Source: Echinometra lucunter
Taxonomy: Eukaryota; Echinodermata; Echinoidea; Camarodonta; Echinometridae
Length of the DNA stretch: 64,000 nucleotides
NCBI GenBank assembly: GCA_029962745.1
Contig: CM057165.1
Location: 1,519,256 to 1,583,255, forward strand
Reading direction: 5' to 3'
Shown here: piece after piece, positions 23,291 to 35,384 of the stretch
Position numbering within the stretch: position 1 is the first letter of the stretch
Layout: each line of letters begins with the position of its first letter
Made by a program: the position numbers and the translations under genes
Notes under the pieces: generated by a model
Databases searched by the model: none
What the model was told of the DNA's origin: nothing
The model's input: only the letters and a program-made list of their open reading frames with translations

Positions 23291-25022
23291 TAAATGAGCT
23301 AAATAACCCACAGTGTGGACCCGTTGTCATGAATGGGTTACATTGCACAAAGGCGCAGCATTGTAAAGCAGTTTACAAAGTCTGGAAATGTGAACCAATC
23401 TTACTGTGACTCATTTGCATCAATGGAAGGTCTCTAGAACTGTAGCAAGGCCTAAATGAATGAGAAGCAAACAGATCATGACCTGACCTATGCTCCAAGC
23501 TTTATTTTGACAAAGATACACCATTAGGGGTAGGGAAGCAATAGGGTGTAAGGGTCGGGATTAGAGTTGGGGTTAGGGTTATGCAAAGCATTTGGTCCTG
23601 GGTTAAAGTTCAGTATTTGGTTAGTGTACAAAGTTCACCTGAGCAATTGCCACCAGAGTATGTGTTGTGGTTGTGCTAGAAATTTGTCTCATGAAAATGA
23701 AAATGAAATGAGAGAATGAGTAGGTATTGTTTATCTGGATTTAGTGCACAGGCCCAGTCAGCATTTATTGACTATACTCTTACACTATTCAGCTCAGAAC
23801 AATGGGATCACTTGACCATCTATTGTTCTGGGCTGAATCGTGTAAGAGTGTAGTCAATGAATGCTGACTGCCACTGCTTTTTACTAGGTTGATTTGATTT
23901 AGCAATAATGTACAATGCATACAAAACATAGAAAACATTTACACTCACTTTCTAGAACGCTCTAGCCTGAGCACTCTAGTGGGGAGCACTCTAACGTAAG
24001 TGTGAACAGACAAAGCGCTCCGTGAAGTGGTCTTCTGGAGCGGTTCCTCGCTAGAGCGCTCTACAACTGCTCCAGCGTACTGTGTAAACAGAAAGTGGTC
24101 TGCAATCGGAAGTGTGTTTCGCCATCTGCGCGAAATGTCGATTGCCTGTACATGTACGCTGGTCAGGGGACGGTTTGAATCCGTGCGAATTACTTGACCC
24201 GCTGACCTGTGCTGCCATAGCAACAGGGAGCGGTTACTCTACAGATGCTGAAGCGCTCCACATTGGAGCACTCCATCAAAATAAAGTGTAAATAGAGGCT
24301 AAGTGCTCCCTGCTGGAGCACTCCAGCGGGGAGTGCTCTAGAAATGTGAATGTAAAAGTGGCCTAGTCATTATTAGAACTAGTGACTTAGAAGAACTGTG
24401 GTATAGACTTTGCAGTGACATGGTTTCATTCTTTATCAAAGAGGATATTAGTTTCAGTTTCTATATTATTTTGTCTCAGTGCATTTACTGTGAAAAACAC
24501 AACTGAGAGCACAAGGAAAGGAAAGGTTGCTCCCGAGTAAAGTCTTGATATCTTTGTTCTTGTAGATGAAGTTCTGTTAAGTAAAATTTGATGTGTAGCA
24601 GTCATCAAATTTGTGCTTTATTTGTGAAAATGCACCAACAAATATATGCAAGAGCAACCGTTTGAACAGGTTGATTAGAAATGGATAGTAAGATTAAAGA
24701 AATGATTGATTAGGTCTTGGGCTCTTGGCAAGAGATTTTTTTTATAGCATATCTGTCATGCACATTCAGCTAAACTGAGGTAAACACATTGGGGTCTTTT
24801 CTAATCCAATTTGTTACTTGCATATGTTTTTTTGGTATTTTGTATATTGTTTTCTTTTGTTTACTGGATGTGATATAATGGCACTAATATAGACCCCCTC
24901 CCCACCCTACCCCCCCCCCCCCCACCCCCAGAAAAAAAAAAATGCTTCTGTACATAGCAAAAGAACTAACATCTTTAATTTGTGAGTAAAAATATTGGGG
25001 GTTTACTTTTTTCTTCTTTCAG

Positions 25023-25680
25023 TTAAAAGAGTACTCCTCTGGACTGTGGTTCTTTGCTGAAGGAAGTCTTCAGGGATTGTAGATCATCTGGAAACCTACA
25101 AGACAGCATTCCAAAGACAAGCTGGTACTCTAGCTTAGGCACTTCTATTTGGAATCCTTTTGACAAGGATCTCTGGATTTACAGAGGAAAAGAAATGAGG
25201 TCAGCTTGTGATCCCTTCATAATCGGATATCTGTCGATAATATGTAGAACTATACAAAGTATTGTTGTCTTGAGGACTTGTGAAAATATGATAAAGAATC
25301 GCAGTGAATGATATTGGCTGAATATATTTGAAATCATTCCTGTATAACTGAGGTAAATATCATGTTAATTTGTTGCATTTGTAAGTTTTGCCCCATGGAA
25401 TGAAACACACCTTTATATTTTAAAGCCTATGAGAGCCTGAATTGTGAGTGTTTTGTATGGAAAGTCAGTTGTCTACTTGTACTTTTGTTATCTAAGTTAT
25501 TGTAGGCTGAAGTATTTGTGTGAGAAAATAATTCCAAAAAATACAATGTTTAAAAGTTTTATTTGTGTATTTTGCAAGTTCTCAAAATCATTATCAGGAG
25601 TGGGTATAGAGGTTGTTTTGCAGAAAGCCTCTTTTGTGGGGTATACTTTCTGTTGGTAAAACTTGAGTATATCGATCACC
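25023..25680 (+). promoter_or_regulatory. Conserved 5' leader of the transporter with a candidate splice acceptor
   Basis: A strong acceptor-like tract, TTTTTTCTTCTTTCAG, ends at 25022. The sequence from there to the ATG is conserved in the paralogue (35702-36341) and the duplicate (19493-20146), but contains stops in all frames. It probably holds a 5' UTR exon or exons. Conservation may also simply reflect recent duplication. Confidence 0.4.
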
Positions 25681-26880
25681 ATGACTGAGGGAGCATCAGA
25701 TCAGGGTACGAGGTGCAGGGAGAGACATCAGCATGAGGCTGTACCGAGGACAGTGGTGAATGATGATCAAGGTGATGAGCTTTGGATGAGTGAAGACGAA
25801 GGAGAAGATCTTGGTATGACGTCATCTAGGAGCTCCATGAGGGATGAAAAGGATCATCAGCGATGTGGAAAATGGAGGCAATTCTGGAGTCTCCACAAGG
25901 GACTTCTCCTGGCATTTCTGTCCTGTATTGCTCAAGCATCTGCCTCTATTGGAGTGAAGATGCTGGCAGGCAGGCTTCCTGCAACTGAAGTTGCCACATT
26001 TCGTCTTGCTGGCTACTTCGTCTTTTCTTCTGTGTGCCTCGTGTACTGCAAAGTGTCTCTAAGGGTCACCCTGAAGCAGCTTCCTTGGTTGCTCCTGCGA
26101 GTCACCTGTGGAACCATTGGAATGTGCTTGTGCTTCTATGCCTACCAGAACATCCCAATTGGTGATACAACAGCAATCCTCTTTAGCAGCCCCATCTTCA
26201 CAGGAATCTTTGCTTGGATACTCCTTGGAGAGAAGTTCACCATTGTGGATGTGGCCTTAGCCATCCTGACTCTCGTTGGTATCGTCTTAATCGCACGTCC
26301 GTCCTTTCTTTTTGGAGACCTTGGTGAGGCCACTGGAGATGGAAATGCTTTACTCGGAGTTGTTGCAGCATTGGTCGGTGCCCTCTTTGTATCAGCAGTC
26401 TTTGTTCTCATCAGGAAACTGGGAGGAATCAGTGTGCATCCACTCACCCAGATCTGGTTCTTTGGTCTAGCAGGAACCCTCATGACCAGCATTTTGAATG
26501 TAATTCTAGGACTCTGGACTGTTCCATGGTGTGGCTTGGATCGCTTTGTCCTCATCCTAGTTACTGTCCTTGGTTTCCTTTCACAGATCCTCATGACATA
26601 TGCTTTCAAACTAGAGAAGGCAACTTACGTGGCAGTCATGAAGAGCAACAACGTCATCCTGGCTTTCTTGTTTGAGTTTGCTATCTTTGGCACCGTGCCT
26701 TTTTGGCTGTCCATTATTGGAGCTTTCTTGGTCATGTTTAGCTCTCTTGGTATCACGATAAAGAAGTGGAAGGCATTAAAGTCTAAGAAAGCAAAGGAAA
26801 AGAACAAGAACAGGGATGTAGACCATGAATCAGGTAATGAAATTGAGACAAGTGAATTTGATGTACATGAAGATAAATGA
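25681..26880 (+). CDS. slc35g1-like: SLC35G1-like drug/metabolite transporter (group I, intact copy)
   Basis: Single-exon frame of 399 residues. I start it at ATG 25681 (context CACCATGA), which aligns with the paralogue at 36342; the frame is open slightly further upstream, but only from TTG. Residues 1-72 are a hydrophilic acidic tail (SEDEGEDLG, then SSRSSMRDEKDHQRC). Ten hydrophobic segments follow at roughly 74-96, 103-123, 134-154, 159-183, 188-205, 224-244, 256-278, 288-308, 314-338 and 341-360, forming two EamA repeats. Signature stretches are YQNIPIGDTTAILFSSPIF, WILLGEKFT, LIARPSFLFG and, in the second repeat, LEKATYVAVMKSNNVILAF. The tail is Lys-rich (KKWKALKSKKAKEKNKN) and then acidic. 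The family works as a membrane transporter or regulator (vertebrate SLC35G1/POST, ER and plasma membrane). The substrate here is unknown. Confidence 0.9.
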   Translation: MTEGASDQGTRCRERHQHEAVPRTVVNDDQGDELWMSEDEGEDLGMTSSRSSMRDEKDHQRCGKWRQFWSLHKGLLLAFLSCIAQASASIGVKMLAGRLPATEVATFRLAGYFVFSSVCLVYCKVSLRVTLKQLPWLLLRVTCGTIGMCLCFYAYQNIPIGDTTAILFSSPIFTGIFAWILLGEKFTIVDVALAILTLVGIVLIARPSFLFGDLGEATGDGNALLGVVAALVGALFVSAVFVLIRKLGGISVHPLTQIWFFGLAGTLMTSILNVILGLWTVPWCGLDRFVLILVTVLGFLSQILMTYAFKLEKATYVAVMKSNNVILAFLFEFAIFGTVPFWLSIIGAFLVMFSSLGITIKKWKALKSKKAKEKNKNRDVDHESGNEIETSEFDVHEDK

Positions 26881-27757
26881 AGATTTTATTTTTGAAATGT
26901 TGAATTATTTTTTGTTTACCTGTGATCCTATGTGTGCACTCTAATCATCAGTATCACCAGACTTGCAATATCTAATTTAGATCCATCTTCGTCCATCATA
27001 AAGCTTGCATTGATTGAATTGTTCAACTTCAATGACTTGCAGGTAGTTTGAGTCATGGGTCCAGAACTTCAGAATTATTATAGCTCTGAGACAGAGCCTT
27101 TGGTAATGAACTAAATAGAATAGGTCCCATTATTTCTTGGCTTATGGTGTCTGTTTGATTCAGAAGAGGGTACACGTGTATTGATGAAGTTGTGATATAT
27201 CATTTGTAATATATTTCATTCAAGATAGACACTATACTTCTACATGTATTTATTTCAGAAATTATCATTGCAGTTCATTCTTATTACGCCTTTTTTGCCT
27301 TGCCTAGGGGATCATGCTATGATCTCCAGTTTGCTGTAAGTGTAATTTTTATCAAATATTTGTGAATTTGTTGATTTGCTTTAATGAGTCTTCTCTATTT
27401 AAGAAATGGGAAAGTGCAAATTTTGACAAAAACTGATGAATTTTAGTAACATCAAACTACCTATAGTACGTGTATATCTTATTCCTTAAATAACCAACGT
27501 TCTTTATTAATATTCTGTTTCTACAGCTATTATCAGTTAAGCGCTAAAAATCGAATAAAAAGAAACACTGAATGGGTATGTGAATATGAGTATGAATTAA
27601 TGGATAAAGATATTAAAGCAGGGTACACTGTATTCCATCCTTTCACCAATGCAACATGGGGTTTCTGTAGCAAGCCCATGGGAAAGAGTTACCTCAGTAG
27701 CCAACGGGTTTAAAATACATCTGACCTTGTAGCATTATGACTAACGCTTTTTGTTAA

Positions 27758-27802
<45 letters not shown>

Positions 27803-28440
27803 ATAGCTTAGGTTATGTATTTGCACTTGAAGGTATACTTAGATATTTCATTTTTTATCATTGAAGGTGATATTCCGAGACAACAGTAGTTGATTTGACA
27901 GCAAAATATTTGAGTGTGCGTCAGGAGTTCACTTATCACATATGGTCTTCTGAAAGGAAATTAGTCAAGAAGGACCAGTTTTATATTCATGCACAGTTTA
28001 TATCTTAAGTGGAATATGTCGAGGAGTATAGCTAGAAACTTTAAGATACCAATTCATGAAAAAAAAGGTAATTCGTAGCGCGTTTAATGACAGTACTTCT
28101 TTCCAACGCACTTGCATGTAACAATGCAAATAACTTTGGGTGACAGGAGCAGCCTCACAGGGTCTATGTAACGGAAGTAGTCTACATTCGCGTAGGTCAG
28201 ACCCTGTGTGAATGTATTAGGACTGACAAGGGTTTGTGAATGCAAACTAAAAGCCATTTGATAAGGCTCTTTAGTATAGAGCTATATTACTTCGTTTCTC
28301 GGGAAATAATAGTCTTTTAGCCCGTTCGTAATTCAGTTCTGATCATGTTGATAGTTTTATTTCTTTTCATTTGAAAAAAAAAAAAAAACCAAAAAAAAAA
28401 CCAAACGTATATTCCTCCTTTTTTCTAGCATTTAATGTAC
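26881..28440. other. 3' flank of the 25681 transporter
   Basis: Up to about 27430 the flank is homologous to 37539-38110 after the paralogue. (ATT)n lies at 27758-27800. No canonical AATAAA is seen close to the stop; one occurs at 27554-27559. Nothing else was recognised. Confidence 0.6.
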
Positions 28441-28466
28441 AATTATACATATATAGTTGTACATTA

Positions 28467-28469
<3 letters not shown>

Positions 28470-28524
<55 letters not shown>
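28470..28524. repeat. (AT)n microsatellite
   Basis: About 27 AT units; one border of the tRNA-derived segment that follows. Confidence 0.97.
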
Positions 28525-28526
<2 letters not shown>

Positions 28527-28716
28527 AAAGAAATTTGACAAATGCAAACAACTTTGGCAACTCCCTTGTAAATAATAAACACTGAAAGAAATGAAAATGG
28601 GAGAATAATAATTGCGTAGCTCCCTCAATGTTCCCCAGAGCTGTCATCCATTTTGAATCAAGGGTTGAAAAAATGCCTCCGCCGGGAATCGAACCCGGGT
28701 CACTGGCTTTCTTTCA

Positions 28717-28717
<1 letters not shown>
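28525..28717 (-). mobile_element. tRNA-derived SINE-like fragment between two TA repeats
   Basis: On the minus strand, the stretch at 28674-28706 reads CCCGGGTTCGATTCCCGG, a complete T-arm with B box, followed by an acceptor-like CGGAGGCA. There is no D-arm or anticodon: the sequence upstream is the (TA)n tract at 28718-28753. The body contains TGACAGCTCTGGGGAACATT. The ends show inverted ACTGAAAGAAA and TTTCTTTCAAT. It is not a functional tRNA. Confidence 0.65.
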
Positions 28718-28756
<39 letters not shown>

Positions 28757-28812
28757 CATATATTTGTACAATTTATCAATTGTAAATACGCACATGTGTA
28801 AGATTATCATTC

Positions 28813-29035
28813 GATATTACTATTATTAACTTCTGTTATTGTAAAGAAACATTATTGTTTTTATCTAAAGCTACATGCTTTCTTGACTAAAGCAGTGTTT
28901 CTCTCTCTCTTTTTTTTTTTTTTATTTGATATTACTATTATTAACTTCTGTTATTGTAAAGAAACATTATTGTTTTTATCTAAAGCTACATGCTTTCTTG
29001 ACTAAAGCAGTGTTTCTCTCTCTTTTTTTTTTTTC
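28813..29035 (+). repeat. Tandem duplication, 115-bp unit, two copies
   Basis: The unit starts GATATTACTATTATTAAC at 28813 and again at 28928, and ends in a CT/T-rich tract that differs slightly in length. Essentially identical copies, hence recent. Confidence 0.92.
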
Positions 29036-29049
29036 TTTTTTTTTTTTTC

Positions 29050-31520
29050 TTTGTTTTGTATTTTGCTGCGTTTTAGCAGCATAGTTCAGGCTGAAGCTAA
29101 TATTTTTTGGCCATCTTTTGTTGAGAATTCAGTTTGTATGCGAGATTTATATATGTAATGCATGTCGGGAAATGTGCCCTTGTAGATAGGATGCACGGAA
29201 CTACAATGTCCGTTCATTGGGGAGGGTAGCTGAAATATTTGAAAACCAAAGTACAGCAACCCTAGTATTCCCCATGATTTTTTTAATGTACATGTATTAA
29301 TAGCTTACAGCCAGTAATGAACTTGAACAGATAAAGACATTTTGGTCAACTCATGTGGGGATGTACAGTACTTATGTGTTTCTTAGTGTAATCATGAATC
29401 CTGATCCATGGACAATCTGTTCATCGATCACTTTAAATCTTATTTAGTTTTGTGATTTAATTGCTAGAATTCTCCCAGTTATGCGTTTTCTGTGTATGTT
29501 TGTGTTACATGTAGTATAATTATGTACTAGTCATTATGGGTTGTAGCTAGCTGGCCAAAGCTTTATGAGATTTTTTTTCTCCCCTTAGTAGGGCGTTTTA
29601 TTGAATAATAGTATACAGTATACATTCGCCTTCATAATGTGCCAAAACAGCTAATGATTAATTTTTAAAAAAAAATGACTGATCACAATATTGTGATAAT
29701 GTAACACATGTATGCCACTGAGAGTACACAAACATTATTAAAAGATTGAAAGGGGACCATAACTTAAAATGCAAAAACACAGTCGATTAAGACATCTTTA
29801 TGAGATTTAGTATTATAGTGTTATTACGGGAAGAGTTTGCTATAACCAAAGACGTTTAAAATATATAACATAATTCTTTATAATCGTGTTCGACTGACCA
29901 ATACTGACTACATGTATTGAAGAATTAAATATTTTATGCGAAAGGTTTATATTTGTTTCAGTTGATCTTCAATATGTCGTTTTCTTTCACTGTATAATTA
30001 TATACTTTATTATTGATTTTATTTCAATTGCGGAGCAATGAAAAAACGTACATCTTACCCCTCTCGCGATTTCCAAAAGCATGAAAAGGGAATCACCGGT
30101 TGGGTAATCTTATTTTCATGGATATGATAGTCTTACATGTCGCATGATAATAAGGACTTTATTATGATAGTATTCGGGGACGGCGCTAGAGGAGGGGGCA
30201 GGGGCGGCCGCCCCTATGATTTTTTCAAGTGATCAAAAAAGGAACAGACAATGGAGAAAAAAAAAGAGGAAGAAAAACGATGGGTATGGGGAAGAGCGGG
30301 CAGGGTCTTGCAACTATATTAGCCCTATTCGTTCATTTAAAACATAAATAAAAATCACCTGTGGGTCATCTTGCCCTCATCCCCCATTAAAATACCCTGG
30401 CGCTGCCCCTGTATGATGCATGTACAAAGAAGAGAAAGGTCATTATTAAATTATATGGTCTTTGACAGAGTGACAGTCAATTCTGCCATTTTCGTAATGC
30501 ATGCATTCAAATTCGGTGCGTCGCTCTTCGTCACCATGGTCATGATGGTCACAAGCGAAATACAATGATGACCTATTGCATTGAGCTGTTACTTGTGATT
30601 GCAGTTCAGGAGCATTTAGATTTATTACATCATGGACATATCATGAATGGACATTCATCGTTACGGTAATTGATTCCTGCAATTGTGACTGTCAAAGCCA
30701 ACTCAGTAACATTCTGTACATATTTCTCCACTTTGATCTCACGAGGTCCGCCGCCAATTAGCAGGGAGAGAAGCGAGACAGCGATTTGACAGTAGCTTTT
30801 TCTACATGCACGGAAGATAATAAATTGCTTAAATCATAGAAAATCAATGTGCAGTTCTGGTTTACATTTGGAATTTACTATTCCATGTGTTTCGTCTTGA
30901 AAATTGTGTGAATATTACAAGATAGAACTTAAATTTTGATTGAATGTTTGAGATTTATAATCCTGTTTTCCCACATTTTCCCCATAATATTCCAGAAGTA
31001 AAATACATGGATCTTATGAAGATCATGTCCTTCTCATTGTTAAAAACGGTCCTACGCGTGTGCGAAAGCGTGCGAATAAGTAATAATAAATTTCATATCA
31101 CACAAAAATTAACACGTTCTCAAGTTTGCTGCTCTCTATCAGCAGTATTATGAATCAAAGACATATTCTGAAAGAGCACACCAGCCGAACAAAACCAGAC
31201 TGAGGGGAACTGCTTCTTTGTCAACGATCGAACATGCTTACGCAATCGTTACTGTCCATAAAATAAGCTGCACATGATCAGAAAGCGGTGACAATCATTG
31301 TATTTATGTAAATTAAATCCAGCGGCGAAACTGGTACTTCAAAGGGCTTGTGACCGTCGGTTGTCCATTCACAATACATTGCTTACATTAAGTGTTGTTA
31401 GGTCGGGCAAGCCAAAATGTTCGCCTGACGTATCAAAACATGGTGTATGCAATTTGCACTCTGACTTAATGCAGTGACTGAAATCGACGGCCGCTAGGTG
31501 AACTTGTATGAATTTGAATG
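29050..31520. other. Intergenic, no gene recognised
   Basis: No transposon ends or coding frame identified. A fragment near 30180-30420 with GGCGGCCGCCCCT and GGCGCTGCCCC inverted motifs resembles the dispersed G/C-run repeats. Confidence 0.45.
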
Positions 31521-31523
31521 CAT

Positions 31524-31736
31524 TCTGGAAATGGCCTATATTCACTCACATCATTGCTGAGTGATTATGATGATGTTTTAATAATGTGTATATTATGACC
31601 AGGGCCGCATTTCATAAACTTTTTATCAATAACAAGTTGCAATAACTGTTATAAGCTCCTGAAATCCCTTGAATCTGATCGGCTGAGAGCAAATAGATAA
31701 TGATAATGATAATAGCAGTAGTAGCAGTAATAATGA

Positions 31737-31786
<50 letters not shown>

Positions 31787-32022
31787 ATGATAATAGTAAT
31801 TCTGGAAATGGCCTATATTCACTCACATCATTGCTGAGTGATTTTGATGTTTTAATAATGTGTATATTATGACCAGGGCCGCATTTCATAAACTTTTTAT
31901 CAATAACAAGTTGCAATAACTATTATAAGCTACTGAAATCCCTTGAATCTGATCCGCTGAGAGCAAATAGATAATGATAATGATAATAGCAGTAGTAGCA
32001 GTAATAATAATAATAGTAATGA

Positions 32023-32063
<41 letters not shown>

Positions 32064-32299
32064 ATGATAATAGTAATTCTGGAAATGGCCTATATTCACT
32101 CACATCATTGCTGAGTGATTTTGATCTTTTAATAATGTGTATATTATGACCAGGGCCGCATTTCATAAACTTTTTATCAATAACAAGTTGCAATAACTAT
32201 TATAAGCTACTGAAATCCCTTGAATCTGATCGGCTGAGAGCAAATAGATAATGATAATGATAATAGCAGTAGTAGCAGTAATAATAATAATAGTAATGA

Positions 32300-32355
<56 letters not shown>

Positions 32356-32591
32356 ATGATAATAGTAATTCTGGAAATGGCCTATATTCACTCACATCAT
32401 TGCTGAGTGATTTTGATGTTTTAATAATGTGTATATTATGACCAGGGCCGCATTTCATAAACTTTTTATCAATAACAAGTTGCAATAACTATTATAAGCT
32501 ACTGAAATCCCTTGAATCTGATCCGCTGAGAGCAAATAGATAATGATAATGATAATATCAGTAGTAGCAGTAATAATAATAATAGTAATGA

Positions 32592-32644
<53 letters not shown>

Positions 32645-32880
32645 ATGATAATAGTAATTCTGGAAATGGCCTATATTCACTCACATCACTGCTGAGTGAT
32701 TTTGATGTTTTAATAATGTGTATATTATGACCAGGGCCGCATTTCATAAACTTTTTATCAATAACAAGTTGCAATAACTATTATAAGCTACTGAAATCCC
32801 TTGAATCTGATCGGCTGAGAGCAAATAGATAATGATAATGATAATAGCAGTAGTAGCAGTAATAATAATAATAGTAATGA

Positions 32881-32945
<65 letters not shown>

Positions 32946-33181
32946 ATGATAATAGTAATTCTGGAAATGGCCTATATTCACTCACATCACTGCTGAGTGA
33001 TTTTGATGTTTTAATAATGTGTATATTATGACCAGGGCCGCATTTCATAAACTTTTTATCAATAACAAGTTGCAATAACTATTATAAGCTACTGAAATCC
33101 CTTGAATCTGATCGGCTGAGAGCAAATAGATAATGATAATGATAATAGCAGTAGTAGCAGTAATAATAATAATAGTAATGA

Positions 33182-33225
<44 letters not shown>

Positions 33226-33518
33226 ATGATAATAGTAATTCTGGAAATGGCCTATATTCACTCACATCACTGCTGAGTGATTTTGATGTTTTAATAATGT
33301 GTATATTATGACCAGGGCCGCATTTCATAAACTTTTTATCAATAACAAGTTGCAATAACTGTTGTAAGTTCCTGAAATCCCTTGAATATGATCGGCTGAG
33401 AGCAAATAGATAATGATAATGACAATAGCAGTAGTAGCAGTAATAATAATAATAATAGTAATGATAGAAGTAGTAGCAGTAGTAGTAGTAGTAGTAGTAA
33501 TAATGATAATAGTAATGA

Positions 33519-33565
<47 letters not shown>

Positions 33566-33600
33566 ATGATAATAGTAATAATAATAATAATAATAACCGA
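31524..33600 (+). repeat. Seven-unit tandem array (277-301 bp units) containing (TAG)n
   Basis: Each unit begins TCTGGAAATGGCCTATATTC, at 31524, 31801, 32078, 32370, 32659, 32960 and 33240. A unit consists of a unique part, a half MITE (GGGCCGCATTTCATAAAC... to CGGCTGAGAGCAAAT, related to 13328-13487), a (TAATGA)-like spacer and a (TAG)n tract. Length differences come almost entirely from the TAG count. The poly-Leu, poly-Tyr and poly-Val frames crossing it are not genes. Confidence 0.96.
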
Positions 33601-33719
33601 ATGAACGCTGGATGATCAAATGACTTTTCATGCAATAATTACTCGTAGAATTCATCATTAATGATGAACTAGAATTTGGCATTTTCTTATAAATTAGGTG
33701 TCGGTAGGAAGGGGGCACA

Positions 33720-34620
33720 GTATCCCCCCCCCCCCCCCCTCCGCACCCACACACACTTTTCCAAGCACCCGAAAAGTGCCCCTTTTTACCCATGAAAAAT
33801 ACCCCGTTTCAAACCTGTACAATGCACTTTTCTTTTTACAAGGTCCCATTTTCTTTATAAGTGCTCTTTCACCTTCTACATGTAAGTGACCTTTTCCGCT
33901 TCAGATAAGCCACCCTTCTTAAATCCTACAACTCCCCCCCCCCTTAAAAACCAGATAAGTGACCCCTTCCCTTTTGTCATAGCACTCTTTCCCCTTCTAT
34001 AATGAATATCCCCGGTTGAAATGTGATAAGTGCCCCTTTTGACTGTCCATTTTCGGTTGTAAAATTGCTCTTCTGCTGAGTCCCCCCCCCCCCCTTCACT
34101 TCCGGTAAGCCGCTTTCCGTTTGAGCAAGTGCCCCATTTGAAATCTGATACATGCCCCAATTTACTTCTGATAATTGCCCCTTTTCCTTTCTGGTACATG
34201 TTTGCCCCATTTCTCCTGTTAACGTGCTATATTAAGTGCTGCAATTGCCCCTTTTGTTTCGTTATGTGTCCCTTTTCCATTCCGGCATGTGCCCCTTTTT
34301 ATATTTGATACATTTGATATCATTTGTTTTCTAATAAGTTCCCCTTCGCTTTCTAATAATTGTGTTTTTTCCTTACGATAAGTTCTCTCCCCCCCCCCCC
34401 CCGAATTTGTTAGGTGTCCCTTTTCACTTCTAATGATAAGTGCCCCTTTTCAGTACCCCTTTCGTTTTATGTATTGCAATTCTTCTTCCGATAAGTACCC
34501 CCTTCAAAACATGTACATGTCCTTTTTAACTTTCTGATTAGCGCTCGTTTTCTTGTGCCATTCCCCTTTTAATTATCCCTTTTTACATCTGGTAAGTGAC
34601 ATAATTCGCAGTCTCCATAA
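33720..34620 (+). repeat. Degenerate minisatellite built on AAGTGCCCCTTTTC
   Basis: The phrase (G)ATAAGTGCCCCTTTTC and close variants recur about every 30-45 bases (for example 33771, 33951, 34025, 34131, 34165, 34245, 34435), interspersed with C runs. Isolated units recur at 34763 and 35271-35330. Heavily diverged, so probably old. Confidence 0.8.
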
Positions 34621-35384
34621 TAGACATATATACCTAGCTCCAAAGAATCAGAGAAGCAATAGGTAGATTCACTTGTTATTTACAACAGTGTGCATGGTGT
34701 GAGGTAGTGGAGAAGGAGGCAAGAGCTAGCGGCACAACGCCCAAAAACGTTTATGATAACGAAAGGTGCCCCTTTTCTTTTTTCCCCAAAACTCGCTCGC
34801 TTGCCAGGCTCATCAAATGTGTTGTAACAATAAAGTCTTATCTATTTTTCTATTCATGTCGATATTGTACTTAAATTAAAAACCCTTTTCAGTTTGACCT
34901 TTCTTGTCGGTCGTGATGAGACTTCAGACATGTCAAATATGCATTGGAAATTATAGCTTGGTCAATAAAGAAAACGACCGCATTAATGGGTGAATGATAG
35001 GGAAGAGCCCAGAAATAAATTTGGAACGTCTTTATCATCAAATCACTGTAAATAATCCAATTACCGTGGTCTTTAGCAATAAATAAAGAGAAAAAAAAAC
35101 TACATGTACTTTGGATTTTCTCGTTCGCTTCGCTTTTTCACAAATGAGTAATCAAAGATTAGAAAAAAATATATGGAGAATGATCCTTATAAGTGTGTAA
35201 AATAGAATGTATTGGAATACAAAGCCTCAAAGTGCAAATTTTCCTTCCTGTGTTCACCCTTTGTAAGTGTCCCTTATTTTCCAAAAATTGCCCCTTTTCG
35301 CTAGTGCCCCCCCCCCCCCCACTTTGAAGGACGCTCCGCCGCCCCTGTTAGGTGTACATGAATAAATGAGCTTGCAAAATATTA

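Larger units (their letters stand above)
21501..26537 (+). repeat. Duplicated 5-kb segment, second copy (right of the gap)
   Basis: Carries the same elements as 15981-21000: subfamily A MITE remnant with Tc1 insertion, 116-bp hairpin at 23755, GAGC-rich MITE at about 23932, and the transporter, here in frame. Sequence beyond 26537 has no counterpart left of the gap. Confidence 0.93.

Noticed and set aside
25663..25680. Upstream extension of the 25681 transporter frame (similarly 36324, 43499 and 49421)
   Set aside because: The extensions begin at TTG or GTG rather than ATG; paralogue alignment and Kozak context favour the internal ATGs.
15981..26537. Genuine recent tandem duplication of the transporter
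   Set aside because: Not excluded, but gap placement, truncation at the gap and evenly spread 1-base indels fit an assembly duplicate better.
26142..26609. 155-residue minus-strand frame antisense to the transporter
   Set aside because: Basic low-complexity shadow of the conserved coding strand; no family similarity recognised.
31524..33600. CRISPR-like regular repeats
   Set aside because: Units are contiguous ~290-bp satellites with a microsatellite inside, not short repeats with unique spacers, and the genome is eukaryotic.
31626..33793. Poly-Leu, poly-Tyr and poly-Val frames up to 234 residues
   Set aside because: All arise from (TAG)n tracts in the satellite array.
33876..34210. Minus-strand frames of about 77-107 residues
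   Set aside because: Entirely within the GTGCCCCTTTT minisatellite; repeated KGG/GKG-rich peptide is compositional.
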